From NCBI GenBank assembly GCA_000708835.1, contig DF237448.1:1-64000 (forward strand): 64,000 nucleotides of DNA. The letters run 5' to 3'. The first letter of the stretch is position 1; the number at the start of each line of letters is the position of its first letter. This stretch comes from Klebsormidium nitens. Taxonomy: Eukaryota > Streptophyta > Klebsormidiophyceae > Klebsormidiales > Klebsormidiaceae. Shown here in pieces: positions 34,801-42,702 of the stretch. A program made the position numbers and the translations under genes. The notes below the pieces were generated by a model. It saw only the letters and a program-made list of their open reading frames with translations, was not told the DNA's origin and made no database searches.

Positions 34801-37800
34801 AGCCGTTGCAAATACCGAGTCCCACTAACCCGATGGTTACTGCAGCCGTCGGGCCCTTCAACCCGAGCAAGTTACCGACGATCCATTCCGGGTTTGTGAC
34901 GGAGGACGCTTTGCAGAGTGCGGCGAGATTGGGACTGAACGAAGCGACCACGATTTTGACGCCGAGAGGGGGGTCGGCTGTGCTGGAAAGATTTGAGGAA
35001 GGAACGGCAGAAGCGGTGGAGCGGCAAGAGGCGTCGATCATCGAGGGAATTCTGCCGCCAGGAGCGCTTCAGAAGTGGCCGTTGGTGGGGAAGAAGATCA
35101 GGATCGGGTTGATTCCGGCAGGTAAGGGAGTGCCTATCCTGGTACTTTTTGGCTATTGTGTTTCCCTTTGTTGTTGCGGTAATCTGCTCAACCTTGATGT
35201 CGTCGGTTCGCATTCCTTGGGACACGTCAGAAGGAGTGTGATTTGAGTCTTTTTCAAGAAGTGGTTCTTCGCAAATCTCCTCGACCTTCATCTTACGAAG
35301 AGTATTCCTTCGTGTCTACGAAGTCGGCGAATCTTAGGTCAGATTGTGAGTTCCACCTCAACCGGTTGCGATTGCTTAACCGTTTGCCGACAAGCGCAAT
35401 CTGTCCATATCTTACGAGAACGGATCCTTGTCATGCCGTCTTGGCCCCAGGTCCCGCTTACCACTACGCCAGAACAGACTGTCAATATTTAGGTGACCAC
35501 ATTCTTTGTTCGGAGAAGGGGCATCTACTTGCTGCAAAACTACTGCTTCAGAAGGCCAACCGTTCTCAACGCGCATTGCAACTTCTTAAGTACCCTCGAG
35601 GCGTCACGGTGTCGTTTCGAGTCACTTCACGGTGTCGTTTCCAGTCTACTCCATTTGCGCTCTCTCTGATCATCTGACTCCGTGCGTAGTCTGCTGAGAC
35701 AACTTGTCGGGAGCTCACCCTTACTTCATGACCCGCTATACTGACGACTTCGACGGCCTCTCCGCAGGCTCAACTGACACAGTCGCAGTCTCCACCAACG
35801 GCGCGCGCGATCCCATCACTGCCGCTCTGCACATCCTTCTCGGCGACCGCTTACCGCTGGACGTGGTGCGCGTGACGGCCTGGGACTATCAGCACGAGGT
35901 TTGTACTCATGTTTTTAGAGGGATGTTGCTTTTACAACTCTGAGAGACAGATTCTACGATTAGCTGTTTCGCGTTTCTACGAGTGTTATGCTTTGTTTGG
36001 AGTGCTGAAAGTGGTTGGCTAGGAACTATCGTATGAGAAATCGCTCGTCTGTTTTGCGAATATCGTGGCGGGATGTTGTAAGCACGAGTTTTCGTTGCGG
36101 GGATCATTGTTTTCTAGGATGTAGGACGAGCCATAGGTCTCGCTGGTTAATGAGCGCCATGTGAGTGACTTGGGAGTTGATGAAGCGACGGCCCGGGACT
36201 ATGAGCACCAGTGTGTGCTCTTTCCTCTACGCGAGATCCTGACCGTTGACTTTACTCTTTTGGCCCAGGGAGGTAGTCCCGACCCTGGTCATGCCGGAAT
36301 GGCAAACTTTGAATCTGTTCAATCGCGTTTGCACGAACGTGACGGCCACCTCCGATTGGGCTGCTTAACCCTCACCCGTTAAACCTCTCTGAAAGTTGAA
36401 ACCCTGAAAATCTTTTCTTCGACCAGGGAGGGCGTCCCGGCCCTGACCATGTTGAGATGGCCAACTACGGGCGGCCCCCAGTGAAAAGTACTCAGAACTT
36501 TCAGGCATGGGTTTGTTTCCCTCTATGAATTGTGAACTCCGTAATTCAGCCGGATGAGCGGAAAGGGATGCCGTTTTCGTCCACTTTCCCGACAGTTGGA
36601 TCGACCACATGAGCATTCGTCTGCTGATTCCACAAATACGTTTATCTTTCTTCGACCAGGGAGGGCGCCCCGACTCCGACCATGTCGAGATGGCGAACTA
36701 CGGGCGGGCCCCCAGTTTCGTTTGCTCCGGCCTATGGCAACCGGGTAAAGAGATGAACATGTGATTAATGACTGCACAAACGCGATTTTTGTAAAGCCGG
36801 GCTACGGGTGAATATTACACAATGAACGGTCTTTTGATTGTCAACCAGGGAGGGCGTCCCGACCCCGACCATGTCGAGATGGCCAACTACGGGCGGGCTC
36901 CCAGTGAACAGCACCGGGGGAGGGGCTCGGGGCATCTGCACACGGAGCACGAGGACCCGCGGCGGCCACACGTGCGCTACGCAGCGTCGTTTGCGGGGTG
37001 AGGCATTTTATGCGTCCTGATGTTCCCGTCACATTTTCGGCTTTAGTAAATTTTTAATAATCTTATCTACGCGGCAGTCGTAAATTTCGTAGCTGTTTTG
37101 CGGTCTCTGTCAATGAGCGGTGTGTTTGACGAGAAGGAAGGCCGGCGGGCCGAACGGGCGCTACGCAGCGTCGTTTACGGGGTGGGCACTTTTCTCAGCA
37201 CTTCCGTCTCGGGCTTGGCTATTCGTTTTGCATGTACGCGGCTGGCAGTTCTGAATACAAAAGTTGGAGCTGTCTCCCGCTCGCTGTTGAAGGCCTTCTT
37301 CAGGCCCCCTGGTCCTTTTCTCTGTGTCAAAATCCTCGAAAACCAACCACGTACCTTCGCTTGTAGCACGTCGAGGTTTTTGCTTAATGCAAAATCGATG
37401 GGGATGTTATCCTCCCATCTTCATACACGCAAGCCCTTGTGTGAAGCGATGGTTCTGGAGAAACAGGTTCCGGCAGCTTCGATTTGTTTTGCTCGGTTAA
37501 AAAGGGGAATCTAACGGAATGCTGAGCAGATGCAGATGCGATACTTGAAAAGATTGGGAGTTTCCCTATCTCGCCAGGCGCTCAAGTTTTCTGCTCACAC
37601 CTGATCGGCCCCGTTCCGTTTGCCAAATTTCTACAATCGACATTCATTCTGATTAGAGGTTTGACCTAGTCTTAGGTAGTCAAAATTTGCGTTCTGTACT
37701 GAGTTCCACCTCTTAACCGAGACTTACTTTCGCTGCCTTCTCTAGGTACGGCTTCTATGGTGACGTCATGCGGGAGAGTGAGCTGTATCGGTGGATGGGC

Positions 37801-40800
37801 CCCGCGCGCTACGACTACGCAGGCCTGCGCACATTCCTCCGGCACAGGTGAGACTGCGTTTGTGTGGCTGCAAGCATTTCTGCCTTGTGCAGCAGATTCG
37901 CGGCTCTGGTCCCTGTGGTTTCCTGCGGAACGTCGGCCGGTAGGGGTGCGCCCACCTTCCTTTTCGCGGAAACAGAAAAGGAAAAGAAGGAAACGAAACA
38001 GATAAATAGAACAATCCTTGCAACTAAAACAAAGACAAAAAACAGACTTGCGGCAGAACGGAAATGAACACGGTCAAGGCTGACGTTTTGATCTGAGATA
38101 TTAAGGAGCGAAGAGCACGTGCTCGGGCTTTTGCTTGGATTGGAGAACTCGCTTTGGCAGATTCTAGAGACGTAGCAGTTAGTGACGGACACCGGACATC
38201 CTTGCGCCATCTGCATCCTCCGTACTCAGAAGTCTATGGAGGACGTTTGACGTGGAGACACCCTGATGAAAACAGACATAGTGCTGAACCTTCTCGTGAT
38301 CTTTCTCCAAAAAGCTGATGTCCTGCTTTTTTTAACAAGGAAATCTAGGCGCAGTGTTAGCTTCCCGCAAAACCCAAAGTATGCTGAACTGATGTTAGAC
38401 GTGCTGTTTTCGTATCTAAAGCGGGCGAAATCGTTTGTGTCAGCAGTACAAATTTACCCGGGTACCTTTTTTCTCTCCAATAGAGCTCAGCCATCTCGTT
38501 GTACCCAAGACGTCTGACGAGAACCTCCGCCGTGATTGCAGACAAACATCGCTGAACCCTTTCCGATTTTTCTTCTGAGCATTATCAAGTTTTCTTAAAC
38601 AGGCTGTTTTCTCTTTTCCCAGGACGTACGAGGCGGAGATCACGTATCTAGAGCGGGGGAAAACGTTCGATCCGTCCGGAACCACCAGCAAGCCGGGGCA
38701 CCGCAGAAGCAACAGCCGCGTGGTGTGCCGGGTTGCCTGCCACGTGTGCTCCAAAGCGGGGGACGAGGAACGAGAAGCGGAAGCGGTTGGCACGACGGAT
38801 TTGGTGGGCGAGTATAAGCCCAAGGCGCTATGGCGGACCCTGCGGGTGAGCGGTCCGCTTATATTAGGAATTTTCTTCTTTTGTGTAGCTCCTTCATTGG
38901 AGCGAGAGCGAAAGCGAAGCGGAGTATGTAAGGCGCTAAGGCGGACCCTGCTGGTGAGCGGTCGCTTATATCAACCTTTTAATTGGTTTGTGGGTGCCGG
39001 TTTACTTAGTGTAGGACCGTCAACGGAGCGACAGCAAAAGTGAAGCGGAGTACAAAAGCCCAAGGCGCTATTGCGGACCCCTGTTGCCCGCTCACATTCA
39101 CTCCCCTTTGCGTTTGTGCCGAGCTTTTAGGGGCAATTCACATTTTCTCAAAAGCGGACAAAAGAAAACTTGGGTGCGATGGGAATAGCCGACACGGCCA
39201 AGGCGCTATCGCCGACGTTGCAAACAGGTACTTCTGTGCTTGTACAGATTCAAACACTTATATCTTCCTGGAATCTATGACACCCGTTGAGTTGAAGGGG
39301 TCCAAACCGCCCAGAAAGTACTCCGAACCGGGAACTGTTCGGATTTCTTGTGGTGCAGCAGCATAGCTCGTGCGAAAATTCTCATGTCTCACAACTGTAT
39401 CTCTTTAGTCCTCTCTGTGAAACCAGTCTGCGACCGCGTTAATCATACAATTATACGTTTGACAAAACTGGTGGGTGTTCCCGGCAGGGCTCAATCTCGT
39501 ATAATTGTTGACTCGTGTTCCGTCTTAACCCTTCTCAAACCCCTCGGTAATCCTTCCTCTGCTTTTTATCCAGCTATTAACCCTGTTTTTTACTCACGCT
39601 TTCAGCGTGAGTACAACAGCTGGCCGGCAAGTCGCGGTGAATCCTTGGAAGTTTTTGTTGACCCTTGATTGCCTAAACCCGTCCCTGAAAACCTTCATTG
39701 CACCTGAACTCCTCTCCTCAACCAGCTTCTAACCCTGATTATAACTCTCCACAGGGCGAGTACCACAGCGTGGCTGGGGCCGTGATGGCGTGCCGCAACG
39801 ACAAGGCGCCAGATGGCATCTCGACATTCGCCCATTTGTCGGACGGGCGCATGGACCTGATTCTCATCAAGGACTGCTCGCGCCTCGAGTACTTGCGTCA
39901 GTTGATCCGGCTCGCGCGCAAGGGAGCTGATCCGTTTGACCTGCCCTTTGTTGAGACGCACAAGGTGAATTTTGAGCTTTCAAGGGTTTCAGCAAATGCT
40001 GAGAACAAGGAGAAAAATCGATTGCAGGCTCCAGAAGTGTAAAGTATTCAGGAGCCAGAATCTGTTTGGAACCGAATACTGCTGTTGCTCCTCATCCGTG
40101 AACAAGCGGAGCCTTTTCATCTGTCCTTCGGGGGAGCACAAAGGGAAGGCTTGGAGCATACACGGTAGCTTTTGTTGTAGAGCTTTTGAAGGGCGGTTGC
40201 TTGACTTTGGCTTTAGCTGATGCCCTCTATTGCTGTTGGAGCGACCTTCCGTTTAGATGGTTGTTGAAGGCTTCCCGATAGTGCTGGTTTCCCTGTCCAT
40301 GCTTCGCTGAAAGGTTCCAACTTGAATGGAACACCAGATTCTGGAGGTTTCTGGTCCCCAAGATGCGTTGAGGCTAATTGGGACGACAGAGTGGTCTGTC
40401 CATTGCCGAAGGACAGCCAGAGGTCTGACCCGATCGATCTGTGCACCAAACCGAAATTAATGCTGCGCCCAAGTTTCCAAAGCCCACACGTGAAAGGTTG
40501 GACAAACTCCCATAATTGGTGTATCCCAGTTCGAGGAGTTCGGTCGATCGAGTGCTGTGCTTCGTTACCTTGCAGACATTCCAAATCCACTTCCAGTCCA
40601 ACTCGAATTGATTTTCAGTCGGGCTCTCGAAGAAAAGTTCGATCTCGTGCTTGCGCCGCGCCCAAGTTTTACGAGTCCAAGTCGTGTGTTGGTCTGATAT
40701 AACTACCATAAGTCAGAAAACCGTACCGTAGTCCAACGTAATGATTCCGTATGGATCGACTATAATTCCCCTTCGTCAAAGTCAAAATTCGGATTTCCCA

Positions 40801-41195
40801 TTCGGAAAGTAAAATCTCGGAAAGGTAAGATAACCTTCAAATAGTCCTCGGAAGCCGTAAAGCTGCCAAAAACAGCCCGAAACTCCCCTTCCAAAGGGCA
40901 TTTGGATACGGGTCGGAATCAGCATAAGTTATCCCACTTTCCTGGTTGTTGGAAATAATTCGAAATAAATCGTTTGGAATCATCACGTTGGACTACCGCA
41001 CCCCCATTTTGATCTCTTCAGGTTTCGACTCACGCATCTGCTTCCGTTCTTTTGCAGACCTCCCAGTTCCATTTCCGGTCGCTCGGCCAGCAGAGCACAT
41101 GGAACGTGGACGGGGAGCTCCTGAAAGCGCGCGAGTTGTCCGCGCAAGTGTTCCGAGGCCTTGTCGACATCTTTGCGCGCGGGCCCGAAGCCTGA
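28865..41195 (+). CDS. CERK: Ceramide kinase (ACD5/CERK-like) with long catalytic-domain insert
   Basis: Twelve exons fit in phase: 28865-29014, 30284-30459, 31420-31576, 32343-32660, 33797-34053, 34313-35121, 35768-35898, 36849-36997, 37746-37847, 38623-38845, 39755-39964 and 41058-41195 (2820 nt, 939 aa). The enzyme phosphorylates ceramide to ceramide-1-phosphate. Exons 1-3 form the N-terminal PH-like part. Exon 4 starts the diacylglycerol-kinase fold (VLVNPFGGKR, VVGGDGLFNEVLNG). Exon 7 follows with IPAGSTDT. Exons 8-9 give YAASFAGYGFYGDV and RWMGPARYDYAG. Exon 10 has the ceramide-kinase signature CRVACHVC (CxxxCxxC). The C-terminus (STWNVDGE) is typical. Family members are about 530-610 aa; the excess is a roughly 350-aa Ala/Pro/Thr-rich insert in exons 5-6, between GGDG and GSTD. 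The plant homologue ACD5 restrains ceramide-driven cell death. Its introns hold most of the echoes of this window and two MITEs. Confidence 0.92.
29098..29170 (+). repeat. Donor-side echo of CERK exon 1
   Basis: Sequence from AAAAAGGTGCGCGAT through GTTAGATAGTC repeats the exon-1 donor region (AAGAAG|GTGCGCGAT through GATTAGATAGTC, 29009-29073) about 90 bp downstream. The shared junction supports the donor after 29014, although GTGCGC is an unusual donor. Confidence 0.65.
29385..30180 (+). repeat. Acceptor-side echo array of CERK exon 2
   Basis: Three decayed copies of the head of exon 2 (real start 30284) begin near 29395, 29896 and 30098; the last intervals are about 200 and 186 bp. Each has a pyrimidine tract, CAG or a worn form of it, and a CCGGCGTGTCGTTGAA-like start. 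They continue to a degraded GTGTTTGCCGTTGAG, where the exon itself runs on. MITE 1 sits between the first and second copies. Confidence 0.8.
29507..29801. mobile_element. Stowaway-like MITE, copy 1
   Basis: A 291-bp element bounded by near-perfect terminal inverted repeats: left CCGTAGTCCAACGTGATG, right CATTACGTTGGACTACGG, flanked on both sides by TA. The TA target duplication and long terminal repeats fit a non-autonomous Tc1/mariner (Stowaway-like) element. It has no coding capacity. It lies in CERK intron 1, in the same orientation as copy 2. Confidence 0.85.
31080..31312 (+). repeat. Acceptor-side echoes of CERK exon 3
   Basis: Two copies of the head of exon 3 (real start 31420) begin near 31107 and at 31258 (spacing about 151 and 162 bp). 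The nearer one keeps CTCGCGCAG followed by a TTCATAGTGCACACG-like reading and the AAGGACAGCTCCGTCTGG stretch. The farther one keeps AGGACAGGTCCGTCTGAG and GAGCCGCGGCAG. Both lack the exon's 3' half. Confidence 0.8.
31670..31738 (+). repeat. Donor-side echo of CERK exon 3
   Basis: A copy of the exon-3 tail, reading QAALRADVKRPKSLL, ends near 31736, 160 bp after the real donor at 31576. The following bases are GGAAGC, so the donor GT is lost. Confidence 0.85.
32010..32262 (+). repeat. Acceptor-side echoes of CERK exon 4
   Basis: Two copies of the exon-4 head (real start 32343) begin at 32024 and 32178 (spacing 154 and 165 bp). Both retain CAG and a VLVN reading. In the nearer one the phosphate-loop region PFGGKR has become PYDWEP, and it goes on to TWRRIASVFTLAS against TWERIAPLFALAG in the exon. 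Confidence 0.88.
32990..33725 (+). repeat. Array of five in-frame echoes of CERK exon 5
   Basis: Five copies of the exon-5 head (real start 33797) start at 33000, 33159, 33303, 33478 and 33651 (spacing 159, 144, 175, 173 and 146 bp). Each has CAG, or AAG in the fourth copy, then GGCACCAAGAAGAGCGGCTA or a close variant. All five keep the frame open for about 20 codons (GTKKSGYQQ or close). The second, fourth and fifth also keep a GTAGTA exactly 57 bases after the acceptor, which would make phase 0-0 microexons of 19 codons. Confidence 0.9.
36145..36212 (+). repeat. Donor-side echo of CERK exon 7
   Basis: Sequence reading ATARDYEHQ matches VTAWDYQHE at the end of exon 7 (35898). It lies about 310 bp downstream. 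The donor GT of the original is TG here. Confidence 0.6.
36255..36725 (+). repeat. Acceptor-side echo array of CERK exon 8
   Basis: Three copies of the exon-8 head (real start 36849) begin at 36269, 36427 and 36660 (spacing 158, 233 and 189 bp). Each has CAG and a GGRPDPDHVEMANYGR-like reading; the oldest-looking is GGSPDPGHAGMANFE. All end where the exon continues with its histidine-rich part. Confidence 0.9.
37152..37190 (+). repeat. Donor-side echo of CERK exon 8
   Basis: CGCTACGCAGCGTCGTTTAC followed by GGGGTGGGC repeats the exon-8 tail and donor (RYAASFAG then GTGAGG) 183 bp downstream of the real donor at 36997. Confidence 0.85.
38393..38445 (+). repeat. Acceptor-side echo of CERK exon 10
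   Basis: TCGTATCTAAAGCGGGCGAA followed by ATCGTTTG matches the exon segment for TYLERGKTF (start 38623) about 230 bp upstream. It is well decayed. Confidence 0.5.
38920..39232 (+). repeat. Donor-side echo array of CERK exon 10
   Basis: The exon-10 tail (KPKALWRTLR then GTGAGC, donor after 38845) recurs at about 38930-38953 with donor CTG|GTGAGC, at about 39055-39085 and at about 39195-39220. Each repeats CCAAGGCGCTA or a close form, and the first two repeat GCGGACCC as well. The first copy keeps a working-looking donor 108 bp downstream. Confidence 0.8.
39530..39640 (+). repeat. Acceptor-side echo of CERK exon 11
   Basis: CGCTTTCAGCGTGAGTACAA at about 39597-39616 matches the acceptor and head of exon 11 (CACAGGGCGAGTACCA, start 39755), 149 bp upstream. 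The similarity extends back through the intron tail (TTAACCCTGTTTTTTACTC against CTAACCCTGATTATAACTC), so the unit includes intron sequence. Confidence 0.8.
40565..40640 (+). repeat. Acceptor-side echo of CERK exon 12
   Basis: CTTGCAG followed by ACATTCCAAATCCACTTCCA (exon-like start 40577) matches TTTGCAG then ACCTCCCAGTTCCATTTCCG of the last exon (41058). The copy reads TFQIHFQSNSN and then a stop. The 481-bp gap contains MITE 2 (273 bp), so without it the spacing would be about 206 bp. Confidence 0.8.
40724..41000. mobile_element. Stowaway-like MITE, copy 2
   Basis: The same family and orientation as the element at 29507. The left end CCGTAGTCCAACGTAATG follows a TA. The right end TCATCACGTTGGACTACCG is slightly decayed. 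Internal blocks such as TTCGGATTTCCCATTCGG and TCCTCGGAAGCCGTAAA are shared. It lies in the last CERK intron, between the echo and the real exon 12. Confidence 0.85.
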
Positions 41196-42702
41196 AAGCC
41201 CAGCATACGTCCGTTTCCGTAGTCATTAATGGGGCCTTGCATCAAGCGGGCGCTGAGTAGATGAGTGGGTGGGGCGCGCTCCATGTATCTTATGAGCTAT
41301 TGATGACGTCAAATTTTCTTTGAGCGATCAGGGCGCATGCGGTTGTTAGTAACACGCGTGTCTTTGTTCGTGGTTTGCTTATATAAGCGAAGCTGTGCTG
41401 ACATACATGTAAAGAAGTCAAGGTGTTGCAGACTAGAATGGAAGCATTGCATAAACATATACGTGTTCGAGATCATTGTAGGACGATTGTTCCTGGACTG
41501 AAGAGTTTGCACTTGATCCTTCGCCCAACACCAAGTGTTCGTCTGTAGTGCACCTCAAATTAGTACTGTAAATGTGTTAAGAATGCTCGTGTGTTTCATG
41601 TTCAACAATGGTTGTGCAATTCATTTGCAAGGAGGCACTATCATTACTTTTGAACTTGATGCTTGGGTTACATGCATTCCATTCTGAGGATCGCACTCCA
41701 ACACATGGTCTCTTCTCAAATACGCCGTAGCCAGTTCGGCCATAGGCTTCTCATGGCACCCAAATGTTGCCAAGATTGCCAGCCAACATTATCTGCATAC
41801 ACCAACTTCTTCTTCAGGGCAATGCTGTTCTCTTTTACACGCCGTAGCCACTCATGGGCCATACTAATGATAGGCTTCTCATGAAGCATAATATCCCCAA
41901 GACATTGACATCATCATTGGCATATGATCTCCCGTGGCCCGAGTCTGGACTCTGCTTTCAACGTACCGAGGCCCGACTCCCGCCGACCATGCCGCGCTAA
42001 ACCGGCATACCGTCCAGGATTTGAACCCAGACTTAGGGTAGCCTGGCCTGGTAGCCTGTAGGTTGAATTTGCGGGACTCAGAAAGAGTGAACCGTCACCC
42101 GGGCCCCGGGGCTGGGCCGGCGGCCGGCCCGGGTAGCGGGCGCAAGTCAACGTACGTCAGGCAACGTCACAGGGGGATCACTGTGACAGGTGGGGGATTC
42201 ACATTGGTTCAATACATATCCTGACTCCTGATTCCTCATGCATGTGCCAGTCACCGTGCGGCGTGAGCTTGGCGGCATATAATACTTGGTGCACGGTTTG
42301 ACCAGAATTTGGAACCGAGGTAAAGCACGCAGCATGTGAGTCGTGACGGTTGCAACTTGCCACTGCATGATGGTTCTAATCCTCAGTCTGCCCTGCTTTT
42401 GCAAGCTTCCTGTCTTTCAAAGTAGAATTCTGTGACCGCTGTCCGTGCCAGCTACAGTGCGCTCTGCACTGTTTCATGAGGAGGCGTAGTCCCTGTCAGT
42501 GTTTGAACGCCCATCCCCACTTCTTCGATAAGAACGTTCAAAATTTCTCCCAACTGCAAGACAGCTCCTGCTCACGGTAGTTTTGTACCGTAGCTGTCTG
42601 AATACTTGCTAGTTTCTCAAACACTAACACTGTTGTTTCTACAAGACTTAAGTCCAAGCGGTCACCTTACAGGAGAACTTTTGGTGTGGAAACGCAGCAA
42701 CA
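41196..42702. other. spacer between CERK and the secreted-protein gene
   Basis: Presumed 3' UTR and terminator of the ceramide kinase followed by the promoter of the next gene. It contains a degenerate tandem duplication (entered separately) and a GC-rich block near 42100-42135. A TGTAAATG at about 41570 could be a polyadenylation signal. No open frame here has coding support. Confidence 0.45.
41705..41906 (+). repeat. Degenerate tandem duplication
   Basis: Two copies about 121 bp apart share ACGCCGTAGCCA, GGCCATA and TAGGCTTCTCATG, followed by CCCAAG-like sequence. They are not next to a known exon. They may be echoes of an unrecognised transcript end or a plain tandem duplication. Confidence 0.55.

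Noticed and set aside
34445-35041. 198-codon minus-strand frame across CERK exon 6
   Set aside because: It mirrors the Ala/Pro-rich insert. The plus strand is fixed by phase-correct junctions and catalytic motifs on both sides.
42008-42035. tRNA-like B box (GTTCAAATCC on the minus strand)
   Set aside because: No matching acceptor stem, D arm or A box upstream at the right distance, so no cloverleaf can be drawn.
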